A stretch of DNA of 64,000 nucleotides from Chionoecetes opilio (taxonomy: Eukaryota; Arthropoda; Malacostraca; Decapoda; Majidae): positions 66,131 through 130,130 of the forward strand of contig JACEEZ010020235.1 in the NCBI GenBank assembly GCA_016584305.1. The letters run 5' to 3'. Of this stretch, positions 36,393 through 47,439 are shown piece by piece (within the stretch, counting starts at the first letter, position 1; every line of letters starts with the position of its first letter). The notes beneath the pieces were generated by a model. It saw only the letters and a list, made by a program, of their open reading frames with translations. It made no database searches and had not been told where the DNA came from. A program made the translations under genes and the position numbers.

Positions 36393-37550
36393 TATATAAG
36401 CGCGGCGGCCGCCTTCAGGAAACACTCGCAGCCACAACTCTGCACACCTCACAAGTTTGCGTCTCTTTGCTACCCCTTTGGGCCAACAACATGGTAAATT
36501 GGTGACATTTATTTGTAGTTTAGATTAATCAATCCTCCAAAGTCAAATATCAGGTTTTCTTCTGGGTTATAACAAAAGCTATTTGTGTGTTTTGGTGTGT
36601 GTGTGATACTTTTTTTATAGCCTCAGGGACCTCTGCCTTACCCTGCAGCAGTTTTAGCGTGGTGAGTTTTTGCGTGGTGGTGATGGTGGTGGCGGCGCAG
36701 GCCCTGCCGCAGAAAGGCTGCAGGTATTGGTGCCCTAAACCCCCTCATTAAAGATCGCGACGCCGTCATTGCTGTGACACGGGAACTGGCGTGGGAAAAT
36801 ACGAGGGTTAGTTTTACTTTATTTTTTGTTGTTCATGATTTTACCATATTCTATACTTAAGCTAATAAAAATACACAGGCTAGCTCCTTCCAGGTTGAAA
36901 GTATCAATTTTTTCCTAATATTTTCTTTGCATTTTTCAGTACAGAGGGAAAAATTTGTCCTGTGCGTGATGCGTGTCCTAAAAACTTTAAATTGGCTTCA
37001 GACGCGGGACCGAGCCCCAAGGTACGCCAGACTAGAGTAGCTACCTTTAGATAAGAGACCCTACGCCAGATTAGAGTCCCTTTTTAAGAGAGTACTACTT
37101 CTTTTATGTTTATCAAGAGACATTAATGGGGCGAGTGTGTCTCCCTGTCGGCCGAGATTAGAGTTAAGATGTTAATCCTGAACCCAGCTATGAAAATATT
37201 CAGTTGAATGTATTTCACCAAAAGTATATTAATAAAATAAATACAGATACACAGGCAATGAGAAAGAGAGATAGAAAAAAAGGGATACATAGATTGGAAA
37301 AAACATGTATATAGAATACATAAGTACAGTACCTACATAGAAACATTGATAGATCTACTCAAGTCTTCTGTCTGTAATACCAGAATATGAGTCTTAGATT
37401 TAAGGAGCGTTTTACATTGAGTCTCATCAAATAGCCTAACGCTTTGTTTCTTTGGTTGCAGGTGTGCGCCCATGACGGCCCGTGTCCCAAAAAACAAGAA
37501 GTGTTGTTTTGACGCCTGCCTCGAACACCACGCTTGTAAGATTGAAAAAG
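36393..37550 (+). pseudogene. Crustin copy 1, exons recognisable but frame broken as read
   Basis: Same structure as the intact copy. TATATAAG at 36393-36400, ATG at 36491-36493 followed by a GT donor, exon 2 at 36649-36806, exon 3 at 36940-37021, exon 4 from 37462. Exon 2 is 158 instead of 157 bp and starts CAGTTTTAGC, which puts a stop two codons into the exon. A one-base insertion in CCCTAAACCCC and a one-base deletion in GCCGTCATTG follow. Exon 3 is 82 instead of 80 bp. In exon 4 an extra A precedes the KKCCFD region, and the stop TAG reads AAA. All splice sites are intact. The errors are mostly in homopolymers, so this may be an intact gene in badly polished sequence rather than a pseudogene. 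Confidence 0.75.
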
Positions 37551-38146
37551 AAACTGATCTCCATGTGTCCCTGAGCCCTGGATGTTTTCCTTCTCTTCCC
37601 GTCTTGAAGACTGCGCCCCCTGTGTGTGTGTGTGATGTATGACTGTTAATTGTTGTCTCGCTTATTATGGTGTGTATGTACAGAGAGGAGAGAGAGGGAG
37701 GGGAGGGGGGCGGCCAAACTTTCTTAATAAATAAACTTTCATAAACTGTTTGCTTTTTTATTCACCAATTTCTGTGTCTAGGATTCATCGACCCAAAGCA
37801 TATTTATCCCCCAGTGTTTGGTTACTCTCAACTCCAACCCCTCTGCCATACACTTCCTGCTACTAAAATCTTTATATTACATGGTGCGGTGGAGGGGCAG
37901 TGAAAACAACTAAAATTCATTTGAGAGGCTCGAGTGGAAAGGGCATGGGTGGAGGTGTAGGCTCGTGGGGACTGGTGGATTCTGACTAGGGGGGAGGGGG
38001 GGGGGCATCCGGGACCATGGTTTTCCCAAGAAAAAGAAAAGTTGTGTAGTTTGGCTCCCCCCAACCAAAAAAAAAAAATTTAAATAATATTGCTTGTACT
38101 GCTTTTTTCCATACACTGGCGGATTTAGGAAAGGGGGCCACCGGGG

Positions 38147-38707
38147 CAGAGCTGGGCACTAAATACATTGAATGTATTTAAATACAAATACTAAATACAT
38201 GGGAGAAATGTTTAAATACTAAATACATTTTACGAATGTATTTAAAATATTAAATACAAAATACATGGGAGAAATGTATTTAAATACTAAATACTAAATA
38301 TATTTTACGAATGTTTTTGAATACTAAATACTATTACATCAATTTTATTTAAATACATTTGTAAATATATTTTTAATTCACACAATTTTAAACAGGTCTG
38401 AAATAAATTAATTTCCTTTTATTTTTTGGGTTCCTTAGAAATTTCCTTCTCAAGCATAAATTTCCTTTAATCAGGACATTTCCTTTGCCAGTGGTTCACT
38501 AACATCAGGGTTGCCAGATAGTTGGGCGGGTTTATGACTAAATTAAATGATAAAAAGGTTTAAAATTTTTATATTAAATTTAATTAAATACAATGTATTT
38601 ACATACTCATAAAAGTATTTAAATAATGGATTTAAATACATGACAACCAAGAAATTTATAAATACATTTCTAAATACACAAATGTTTTTAAATACTGCTC
38701 AGCTCTG
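38147..38707. mobile_element. hAT-type MITE, unit 1 copy
   Basis: About 560 bp starting CAGAGCTGGGCA and ending TGCTCAGCTCTG, AT-rich inside with many TAAATAC/GTATTTA repeats. It occupies the same site as the unit 2 copy, so the insertion predates the duplication. The left target duplication CACCGGGG (38139-38146) is intact; the right one is distorted to a longer C/G run. Confidence 0.8.
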
Positions 38708-38734
38708 CCCCGGGGGGCCATGGTCACAAATAAG

Positions 38735-39040
38735 GAAAAATCATGCAGTTTGCTCCCACAAAAGGGAATACTCTTTAGTTTGCTCCCACATAAGGAATAC
38801 TTTTGTAGTTTGCTCCACATAAGGAATATCTTGTAGTTTGCTCCCACATAAGGAATACTCTTTGTAGTTTGCTCCCACATAAGGAATACTCTTGTAGTTT
38901 GCCCCCACATAAGAATACTCTTGTAGTTTGCTCCCACATAAGGAATACTCTTGTATTTTCCCCCCCACATAAGGAAATACTCTTGTAGTTTGCCCCATAT
39001 AAGGAATACTCTTGTATTTTGCCCCCACATAAGGATTAGT
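38735..39040 (+). repeat. 30-bp minisatellite, unit 1 copy
   Basis: About nine to ten units of AGGAATACTCTTGTAGTTTG followed by CTCCCACATA, less regular than the unit 2 array because of indels. Long translations across it are repeat artefacts. Confidence 0.9.
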
Positions 39041-39046
39041 GTTCGC

Positions 39047-39110
39047 TGATAAGAACATAATAGAATAAGGAAGCTAGAAGAGGCCGTGGGGACCACACGT
39101 GGTAGTTCTG
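39047..39110 (-). repeat. 65-bp dispersed sequence, unit 1 copy
   Basis: AAGAACATAATAGAATAAGG ... AGAGGCCGTG ... CACGTGGTAGTTC. Also at 44187-44250, and inverted inside the palindromic MITE at 62512-62577. Short conserved dispersed sequences of this kind are common in arthropod SINE/LINE tails. The following 180 bp (to about 39290) is shared between units but unclassified. Confidence 0.7.
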
Positions 39111-39374
39111 TTACTTAACACTACCTACATCCACCTTTCATCCATATCTATGAATTTATCTAGCCTCTTTTTAAAGCTCCTAATTGACTCCGCACTAAAC
39201 TACCTGGAGCTTTATCTTGGGGTTTGAACTATACTAGGTAATACATTAAGTATAGGTACATTTTGAGTAGACTAGACTAATTATGGTAAATAGCCCCCAA
39301 AAAAATTCTGCCATTTAAATTGGTCCCCCAAAAACTTTTCCCCCCACACACACACTCACAACACTCACAAACAC

Positions 39375-39612
39375 CGCGCGAGGGGTCAGGTTGATAGCGT
39401 GCTGGCCTGCCATTTTTTGGTAGCCGGTTCGAATCCTCACTGTTCCTGGGATTTTTCACTGACAAATTCGGGGCGGTTACTGTTCCCTTGAAAAAAGGGA
39501 ATGGGGGTGTAGTCCAGCATACCCATATATCGGTAAAATTTAGTTCCAAGCTCGCACCGGGAGGGTAAACCTACGATCGCGAGTCCGACTCGCGTGGACA
39601 AGACCATGGGTG
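39375..39612 (+). mobile_element. tRNA-derived SINE, unit 1 copy
   Basis: A TAGCGTGCTGG A-box-like sequence and GGTTCGAATCC B-box (39426-39436) at tRNA-like spacing, followed by an unrelated body and a (CA)n tail. Same site as the unit 2 copy. Confidence 0.75.
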
Positions 39613-40174
39613 AATAACACACACAACACAGTGTCCACCACACACACACACACACACACACACCACACACACACAACACACACACACACTGGATATTCTA
39701 GGAATATACGAACGATTTAAATAAGACTGAAACGTTTCAAGCCAAAGGGGAGGAATCGATGCTAAGTGAGAATGATAGAAATAATGTCGATAATAATCGG
39801 CATTATATGATTATATAATACTAGAGAAAATAGCAATAATAATAATGGTAGCCTGATAATAATAATAATAATAATAAAATAATAATAATAATAATAATGA
39901 CGCTTATGATAATACATAAGATATCAATAATGATAATGATGTTAATGATAATAAAAGCAATGATGATAATGACAACAATGATAATGATATGATGATTTCG
40001 TCATTTTACGATTTCCACCATTGCCAAGATCAAAGGAATGTAGAGCTTCTCCCTCGGCCCAAACAGGCAGGTGATTTAAATCTATTTTATAAAATCTTTT
40101 TTTTTTAAGTTTGGGCAATTTTTGAATTGCGTGAGCAGGAGAGAGAGAGTAGAGAAAAAGAGAGAGAGGAGGGG
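39613..40174 (+). repeat. CA and ATA/ATG microsatellites and unit 1 end
   Basis: (CA)n at 39635-39690, interrupted AATAATAATA at 39835-40000, then a GA tract at 40139-40174 with one N. No gene. Confidence 0.85.
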
Positions 40175-40175
40175 N

Positions 40176-40354
40176 ACTACTACATACTGACTACACTACT
40201 ACTACTACATTACACTACTACTACACTACTACTACTACTACATACTAATACCCCACTACTTATACCCTACTACTACTACTACTACTACTATACTACTACT
40301 ACTACACTACTACACCACGCTACTACCACTACTACTACTACCACTACTACTACT

Positions 40355-40389
<35 letters not shown>

Positions 40390-40400
40390 CACTACTACTA

Positions 40401-40475
<75 letters not shown>

Positions 40476-40523
40476 TCACCACCAACCGCTACTACCACTA
40501 CTACTACTACCACTACTACTACT

Positions 40524-40558
<35 letters not shown>

Positions 40559-40584
40559 CACTACTACTACTACCACTACTACTA

Positions 40585-40656
<72 letters not shown>

Positions 40657-40782
40657 TCACCACCAACCGCTACTACCACTACTACTACTACCACTACTAC
40701 TACTACCACCACTACTACTACTACCACTACTACTACTACCACTACTACTACTACCACTACTACTACTACCACTACTACTACT

Positions 40783-40814
<32 letters not shown>
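40176..40814 (+). repeat. TAC/ACC array with higher-order periodicity
   Basis: Triplet array between the two crustin units. The phrase TATCACCACCAACCGC recurs at 40474, 40655 and 40815, giving higher-order steps of 181 and 160 bp. A 322-codon open frame crossing it is pure repeat. Confidence 0.95.
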
Positions 40815-40816
<2 letters not shown>

Positions 40817-41219
40817 TCACCACCAACCGCGGCTTCAGTAGCAGTAAGGGAAGAAGAAAATAAGTATGAGAAAGAAATAAAGAGAGAAAGGCAGGAAAAA
40901 GAGCGAGGAAGGGGGTGTCGCCCCCATGGGAATAGCAACATCCCAGGGGAAGGAGGAAGAATGCCCAGCTGGTCTAGACTTGAGGATGCGGGGATGGGAA
41001 GGTGGGGTGGGGGAGGCAGGAGAATAGGACCGATGATTTATTGGAAAATACGAAAGTTAATGGAAGGAAATGACCCGAGCCCCGCGTGTATATGAAATAA
41101 TTTGTATGACTACTTGTACAGCGGCCTTGAGCTGCCTTGGCTCAGTATACTTTTATCAACCTGGTACAAATAAGAACGACTGAATTAAACTCTTTTGTTA
41201 CATTTCATCAGATACTCGT

Positions 41220-41261
<42 letters not shown>

Positions 41262-41280
41262 GCAGGGTGCGTAGCTACGG

Positions 41281-41580
41281 CACGTGACCCCCCACTGGCC
41301 ATGGCTGCCGTATTCTGTATAATTCTCTATTACCCACCACTGACCTGATCTTTGAATATGTCCTTAGACCCTTTTATGTGACATCAGAATGCCCCTGAGC
41401 TCCGCTTGCCTAGAGTCCCGCCCCCCTAAACTCAGCTGTTTAGAGTAGGAAAACTTTAGCGTCAGTGCTTCACTGTTTTCCAAAAGTGGGAGGGGAGGGA
41501 GGGGGGAGGGATGAGTCCCAGCCAGCCTGGCGGGCCTACTGGTGAAGGTATATAAGCGCGGCGGCCGCCTTCAGGAAACA
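41281..41580 (+). promoter_or_regulatory. Crustin promoter (E-box, TATA box, initiator)
   Basis: TATATAAG at 41549-41556 lies about 25 bp upstream of TCAGGAAACACTCGCAG (41571 onward), a reasonable arthropod initiator; transcription would start near 41571-41580. That gives a 5' UTR of about 65-75 nt before the ATG at 41645. A CACGTG E-box is at 41281-41286. I did not find a convincing NF-kappaB site. The same layout occurs in unit 1 (TATA at 36393). In copy 3 this region is missing. Confidence 0.75.
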
Positions 41581-41644
41581 CTCGCAGCCACAACTCTGCA
41601 CACCTCACAAGTTTGCGTCTCTTTGCTACTCCTTGGCCAACAAC

Positions 41645-42691
41645 ATGGTAAATTGGTGACATTTATTTGTAGTTTAGATTAATCAATCCTCCAAAGTCAA
41701 ATATCAGGTTTTCTTCTGGGTTATAACAAAAGCTATTTGTGTGTGTGTGTGTGTGTGATACTTTTTTTTATAGCCTCATGACCTCTGCCTTACCCTGCAG
41801 CAGCTTAGCGTGGTGAGTGTTTGCGTGGTGGTGATGGTGGTGGCGGCGCAGGCCCTGCCGCAGCAAGGCTGCAGGTATTGGTGCCCTAACCCCCTCATTA
41901 AAGATCGCGACGCCGTCTATTGCTGTGACACTGGAACTGGCGTGGGAAAATACGAGGGTTAGTTTTACTTTATTTTTTGTGTTTCATGATTTTACCATAT
42001 TCTATACTTAAGCTAATAAAAATACACAGGCTAGCTCCTTCCAGGTTGAAAGTATCAATTGTTCCTAATATTTTCTTTGCATTTTTCAGTACACGATGGA
42101 AAATGTCCTGTGCGTGATGCGTGTCCTAAAAAACGTAAATTGGCTTCAGACGCGGGACCGAGCCCCAAGGTACGCCAGACTAGAGTAGCCTACCTTTAGA
42201 TAAGAGACCCTACGCCAGATTAGAGTACCTTTAGAGAGTACTACTTCTTTTATGTTTATCAAGAGACATTAATGTGCGAGTGTGTCTCCCTGTCGGCCGA
42301 GATTAGAGTTAAGATGTTAATCCTGAACCCAGCTATGCAAATATTCAGTTGAATGTATTTCACCAAAAGTATATTAATAACAATCAATACAGATACACAG
42401 GCAATGAGAAAGAGAGATAGAAAGAAGGATACATAGATTGGATAAACATGTATATAGAATACATAAGTACAGTACCTACATAGAAACATTGATAGATCTA
42501 CTCAAGTCTTCTGTCTGCTAATACCAGAATATGAGTCTTAGATTTAAGGAGCGTTTACATTGAGTCTCATCAAATAGCCTAACGCTTTGTTTCTTTGGTT
42601 GCAGGTGTGCGCCCATGACGGCCAGTGTCCCAAAAACAAGAAGTGTTGTTTTGACGCCTGCCTCGAACACCACGCTTGTAAGATTGAATAG
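41645..42691 (+). CDS. Crustin (type I-like, WAP-domain antimicrobial peptide)
   Basis: A secreted cationic antimicrobial peptide, in decapods typically made by haemocytes; crustins mainly act on Gram-positive bacteria. Four exons join exactly: 41645-41647 (ATG only), 41801-41957, 42090-42169 and 42605-42691. All introns are GT-AG; the second donor, GTTAGT, is weak. The 108-residue product starts MQLSVVSVCVVVMVVAAQA, a signal peptide likely cut after AQA or near LPQ. GCRYWC and YCC then supply four cysteines with no Gly-rich or long Cys-rich insert, as in type I crustins (carcinins). The WAP core runs from KCP...ACP to VC, QC, KKCCFDACL and HHAC, completing eight cysteines, and the protein ends KIE. 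Lys/Arg in PKKRK and KNKK give positive charge. This is the only gene in the window that I judge functional. Confidence 0.93.
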
Positions 42692-42865
42692 ACACTGATC
42701 TCCATGTGTCCCTGAGCCCTGGATGTCTCCTTCTCTTCCCGTCTTGAAGACTGCGCCACTGTGTGTGTGTGTGATGTATGACTGTTAATTTGTTGTCTCG
42801 CTTATTATGGTGTGTATGTACAGAGAGAGAGAGAGGGAGGGGGAGGGGGGGCGGCAAACTTTCTT

Positions 42866-42871
42866 AATAAA
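42866..42871 (+). promoter_or_regulatory. Crustin polyadenylation signal
   Basis: AATAAA, 175 bp after the stop codon and just after a GA/G-rich tract. The same hexamer occurs downstream of copy 1. Confidence 0.75.
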
Positions 42872-43281
42872 GTAAACTTTCATAAACTGTTTGCTTTCTT
42901 ATTCACCAATTTCTGTGTCTAGGATTCATCAGACCCAAAGCATATTTATCCCCAGTGTTTGGTTACTCTCAACTCCAACCCCTCTGCCATACACTTCCTG
43001 CTACTACACTCTTTATATTACATGGTGCGGTGGAGGGGCAGTGAAAACAGACTAAAATTCATTTTGAGAGGCTCGAGTGGAAGGTCATGGGTGGAGGTGT
43101 AGGCTCGTGGGCACTGGTGGATTCTGACTAGGGGGGAGGGGGGGGGGCATCCGGGACCATGGTTATCCCAAGAAAAAGAAAAGTTGTGTAGTTTGGCTCC
43201 CCCCACACAAAAAAAAATTGAAATATATTGCTTGTACTGCTTGTTTCCATACACTGGCGGATTTAGGAGGGGCCACCGGGG

Positions 43282-43844
43282 CAGAGCTGGGCACTAAATA
43301 CATTGAATGTATTTAAATACTAAATACTAAATACATGGGAGAAATGTTTTAAATACTAAATACATTTTACGAATGTATTTAAATATTAAATACTAAATAC
43401 ATGGGAGAAATGTATTTAAATACTAAATACTAAATATATTTTACGAATGTATTTGAATACTAAATACTATATACATCAATTTTATTTAAATACATTTGTA
43501 AATATATTTTTAATTCACACACATTTTAACAGGTCTGAAATAAATTAATTTCCTTATATTTTGGGTTTCCTTAGAAATTTCCTTCTCAAGCATAAATTTC
43601 CTTGTAATCAGGACATTTCCTTGCCAGTGGTTCACTAACATCAGGGTTGCCAGATAGTTGGGCGGGTTTATGACTAAATTAACTGATAAAAAGGTATTAA
43701 AATTTTTATATTAAATTTAATTAAATACAATGTATTTACATACTCATAAAAGTATTTAAATAATGGATTTAAATACATGACAACCAATGTATTTATAAAT
43801 ACATTTCTAAATACACAAATGTATTTAAATACTGCTCAGCTCTG
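43282..43844. mobile_element. hAT-type MITE with 8-bp target duplication, unit 2 copy
   Basis: 563 bp from CAGAGCTGGGCA to TGCTCAGCTCTG. It is flanked by perfect 8-bp direct repeats CACCGGGG at 43274-43281 and 43845-43852. CAG-type ends and 8-bp target duplications are the hAT signature. The interior is AT-rich, built of TAAATACTAAATAC-type subrepeats, and encodes nothing. Confidence 0.9.
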
Positions 43845-43865
43845 CACCGGGGCCATGGTCACAAA

Positions 43866-44180
43866 TAAGGAAAAATCATGCAGTTTGCTCCCACATAAGG
43901 AATACTCTTGTAGTTTGCTCCCACATAAGGAATACTCTTGTAGTTTGCTCCCACATAAGGAATACTCTTGTAGTTTGCTCCCACATAAGGAATACTCTTG
44001 TAGTTTGCTCCCACATAAGGAATACTCTTGTAGTTTGCCCCCACATAAGGAATACTCTTGTAGTTTGCTCCCACATAAGGAATACTCTTGTAGTTTGCCC
44101 CCACATAAGGAATACTCTTGTAGTTTGCCCCCATATAAGGAATACTCTTGTAGTTTGCCCCCACATAAGGATTAGTGTTC
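43866..44180 (+). repeat. 30-bp minisatellite, unit 2 copy
   Basis: Ten very regular units of AGGAATACTCTTGTAGTTTG + CTCCCACATA, differing mainly at CTC/CCC. Because 30 is divisible by three, several frames stay open; I do not regard any as a gene. Confidence 0.95.
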
Positions 44181-44186
44181 GCTGAT

Positions 44187-44250
44187 AAGAACATAATAGA
44201 ATAAGGAAGCTAGAAGAGGCCGTGAGACCTACACGTGGTAGTTCCTGTTA
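44187..44250 (-). repeat. 65-bp dispersed sequence, unit 2 copy
   Basis: Same sequence as 39047-39110 and, reversed, 62512-62577. The downstream 44251-44430 is shared with unit 1 and unclassified. Confidence 0.75.
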
Positions 44251-44511
44251 CTTAACACTACCTACATCCACCTTTCATCCATATCTATGAATTTATCTAG
44301 CCTCTTTTTAAAGCTCCCTAATGACTCCGCACTAACTACCTGGAGCTTTATCTTGGAGTTTGAACTATACTAGGTAATACATTACAGTATAGGTACATTA
44401 GAGTAGACTAGACTAATTATGGTAACATAGCCCCCAAAAAAATTCTGCCATTAACTTTGGTCCCCCAAAAACTTTCCCCACACACACACACTCACAACAC
44501 TCACAAACACC

Positions 44512-44756
44512 GCGCGAGGGTCAGGTTGATAGCGTGCTGGCCTGCCATTCTTTGGTAGCCGGTTCGAATCCTCACTGTTCCTGGGATTTTTCACTGACAA
44601 ATTCGGGCGGTTACTGTTCCCCTTGAACAAGGGAATGGGGGTGTAGTCCCAGCATTACCCATATATCGGTAATAATGAGTTCCAAGCTCGCACCGGGAGG
44701 GTAAACCTAGCGATCGCGAGTCCGACTCGCGTGGACAAGACCATGGGTGAATAACA
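44512..44756 (+). mobile_element. tRNA-derived SINE, unit 2 copy
   Basis: The A-box-like TAGCGTGCTGG (44530-44540) and B-box GGTTCGAATCC (44561-44571) are spaced as in a tRNA. An internal RNA polymerase III promoter would drive transcription. The head is followed by about 170 bp of SINE body and a (CA)n tail at 44757-44830. The tRNA-like head has no full cloverleaf, so this is not a functional tRNA gene. Confidence 0.8.
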
Positions 44757-44771
44757 CACACACACACAGTG

Positions 44772-44831
<60 letters not shown>

Positions 44832-45265
44832 GATATTCATAGGAATATACGAACGATTTAAATAAGACTGAAACGTTTCATAGCCAAAGGCAGGAATCGA
44901 TGCTAAGTGAGTAATGATAGAAATAATGTCGATAATAATCGGCATTATATGATTATATAATACTAGAGAAAATAGCAATAATAATAATGGTAGCCTGATA
45001 ATAATAATAATAAGAATAATAATAAATAATAATAATAATGACGCTTTATGATAATAATAATGATTCAATAATGATAAGGATGTTAATGATAATAAAGCAA
45101 TGAGATAAGGGCAACTGATAAGGGATAGATGATTCGTCTTTTTCGTTTTTCCACCATTGCCAAGATCAAAGGAAATGTAGAGCTTCCCCCTCGGCAAGCA
45201 TGGCAGGTGAATTTAATCTATTTTTAAAAATCTTTTTTTTAAATGTTTGGAGCAATTGTGAATGC
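44757..45265 (+). repeat. CA and ATA microsatellites
   Basis: (CA)n at 44757-44830 and interrupted ATA/ATG repeats at 44980-45130, collinear with unit 1. Confidence 0.9.
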
Positions 45266-45269
45266 TGTG

Positions 45270-46320
45270 AGAGGAGAGAGAGAGAGAGGGGAGGAAAAAG
45301 AGAGAGAGAGAGAGAGGAGGAGAGAGAGGAGAAGAGAAGAGAGAGAGAGGAGAGAAGAAGACAGACAGACAGGACAGACAGACAGACAGACGAAAAGATT
45401 TATTACACTTTTTTAAACAACTGTTTATGTGTTACAGCATTACCAAAAGAGCGGTACTATGAGTCCAAAACTCTTTCGGGAAAGCAAAAAGCTGGTATGC
45501 GAGTCCTGCTCCCCCTTTGAAAAAGGGACGATGGGGGAAGGGGACTAAGTGAGGATTTTTCTAAGTAAAAGCTCCTCTCTCTCCTCTCTCGTGGCCTTTT
45601 CCTCTCTCTCCCTCTCTCTCTCTCTCCTCCTCTATAGCTATTAACTGGTACTGTTCAGAAGACAAATCGAAATGAAATGGAATGAAATGAAATGAAGAAA
45701 TGTAATTAAATTAAAATATTTAATATGGTATGAGAGGAGGAGGGGGAGAGAGAGAGGGGATAGGAGAGAGAGAGAGAGGGATGAGAGGGGAAAAAGAGAG
45801 GGGGAGATGAGAAAGGAGAAAAAGGTAAAAAGGGATTATTAATATGGAAAGGTAAGGAAGGAGGAAGGGAGGAGAGAAGGAGGGAGGAAGGAAGGAAGGA
45901 GGGGGAGTGGAGGTAACACGCTCTCCTCCCCTCCTTTTCCTCTCCTCTCCTACATACGTTTTGAATTTAATAAAACTACTATACTACTATCAGGAGAGAG
46001 AGAGAGAGAGAGAGGAAAGAGAGAGGGAGGAGGAGAGAGAGAGAGATATTAATATGTGAAAGGTAGGAAGGAGGAATGGGAAGAAGGAGGGAGGAAGGAA
46101 GGGAAGGAGGGGGGGGGGAAAGGTAACACGGGCTCTCCTCCTACATCGATTATTGTAATATAATAAATACTATATTACTACTATCTTTGGAAGAGAGAGA
46201 GAGAGAGGGAGAAGGAGAGGATGGGAGAGAGGAGAGAGAGGAGAGAGAAGGAGGGGGAGGAGAGAGAGAGAGGAGAGCGAGAGAGAGAAGAGAGGCGAGA
46301 ACGGGGAGCGAGAGAGTGGC
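45270..46320 (+). repeat. GA-rich microsatellite field with repeated block
   Basis: GA tracts alternate with AGG/AAGG runs. A block with AATATG, AGGTAGGAAGG, GGTAACACG, CTCTCCTCC and AATAAA(A)CTACTAT recurs at about 45840-45990 and 46045-46180. No gene. Confidence 0.85.
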
Positions 46321-47190
46321 CAGTTAACACAAACACAATCAGTCATCGTAACTTCTAATGTTTACGGTAGCCGGCCCAGCCTGACATGCGGATCTCGTGC
46401 GCCTGGCAGCGGAAAGGCTGGGCTGATGATTGCACTGAAAGCCCCAGCCTTTATAATGTATGCCATTATTTCAATAGTTCCAGACAATGACATGTGTTTC
46501 TTTCAGGAGTTGGGGTCAATATAGTCCCTAGTTACATCTCTTGGCATGTCTGTAAGAACTGGGCTGTTTTAACATTGTAACAGGCCTCACTATTTGGGAT
46601 TTGTTAAAAGTCCTTATATTTTTTTAGTTTTCACACAACGATGAAATTCGTTTATTAATATTAAAGTATGCATATTATGATATACATTGGATACTAAAAA
46701 CTTCATTGAAGTACAGCATCAGCTGATAAACAAAACAATAAAATGCCTAACTGATTACTTTAAAGCCCCCTTCTCCCCATTTCTGAGAGAAAGACACCTT
46801 TTGGCCACCTGGCGAGCAGTGAGGTGAACTGCAAATAGTGATAAGTCGAATTGTCGAACGCAGTTGACCGCGTCAAAATTAGTGACCTGACCTAGCATTA
46901 GAACCACACCCTTCCTCCTCCTCCTTCTCCTCTTCCCTCTCCTGAATATATGTGGGCGTGTGTGTGTGTGTGTGTTGTGCGTGTGTGCGCGCGCGCTATC
47001 GTGGAGAGGGGTGCCCAAGGGATTCCCTGATGGAGGAGTCTCACCTGTGACCTGACATGGTTTTTTTTGTCTTCCTTCAACTCAAAAATTGAATTGAAAT
47101 ATTTAATATATTTTATTATAACGGGACCGTGAATGTTTTGATGACTTGTTGAAAGAAGTACACATTATTTCCCTTGTTACTCATTAATGT
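46321..47190. other. Mostly unique stretch without recognisable gene
   Basis: Contains a hairpin AAAGGCTGGGCT...AGCCCCAGCCTTT at about 46414-46453 and a GT/GCGC run at 46955-46997. The minus-strand open stretch near 46755-47018 shows no recognisable domain. Confidence 0.5.
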
Positions 47191-47194
47191 AGGT

Positions 47195-47232
47195 GAGAGA
47201 GAGAGAGAGAGAGGAAGAGAGAGAGAAGGGGG

Positions 47233-47266
<34 letters not shown>

Positions 47267-47270
47267 GATT
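47195..47270 (+). repeat. (GA)n microsatellite
   Basis: Interrupted GA tract; followed by 47271-47440, a low-complexity stretch with homopolymer distortion. Confidence 0.9.
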
Positions 47271-47439
47271 AGCAGCAGTCTCCCCTCCCACCCCCTCCTT
47301 ACTTATCTCGAAAAAAGGTCTACCACACCGCCCACCATCCTACCAGCCAATCTCAGGTGTTTAGGGGGATGAGGAAGGCGGGCTTTTTCCGCCTTCCAAC
47401 AGCGGATAGGACTTTTTTTTAGGCTACCAAGGCTAAAGG

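Larger units (their letters stand above)
35655..40170 (+). repeat. Crustin segmental duplication, unit 1
   Basis: Collinear with 40815-45390 at a period of about 5160 bp. Both units start at TATCACCACCAACCGCGGCTT and end in a GA microsatellite. Unit 1 has clearly more homopolymer insertions than unit 2. Each unit contains, in order, a GA tract, the crustin gene, a hAT MITE, a 30-bp minisatellite, a 65-bp dispersed sequence, a tRNA-derived SINE and CA/ATA microsatellites. Confidence 0.9.
40815..45390 (+). repeat. Crustin segmental duplication, unit 2
   Basis: The cleaner of the two tandem units and the one in which the crustin gene reads intact. It ends in GA-rich repeat after the ATA tract. 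Confidence 0.9.

Noticed and set aside
39412..39445. tRNA gene
   Set aside because: A- and B-box-like sequences are present but no complete cloverleaf; the downstream body and CA tail indicate a SINE.
40176..40830. CRISPR-like regular repeats
   Set aside because: These are microsatellite and minisatellite arrays without distinct spacers, in animal DNA.
40127..41095. 322-codon open frame
   Set aside because: It is a translation of the TAC/ACC repeat array plus the start of the crustin unit; composition is almost only Thr/Tyr/Leu.
43777..44194. Repeat protein HKEYSCSLLP on plus strand and its minus-strand counterparts
   Set aside because: Same reason: a 30-bp minisatellite with several frames open at once, and broken by indels in unit 1.
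46755..47018. Arg-rich minus-strand gene
   Set aside because: Arises from a CCTCCTCCTTCTCC run and a GT microsatellite; no domain or splice structure seen.
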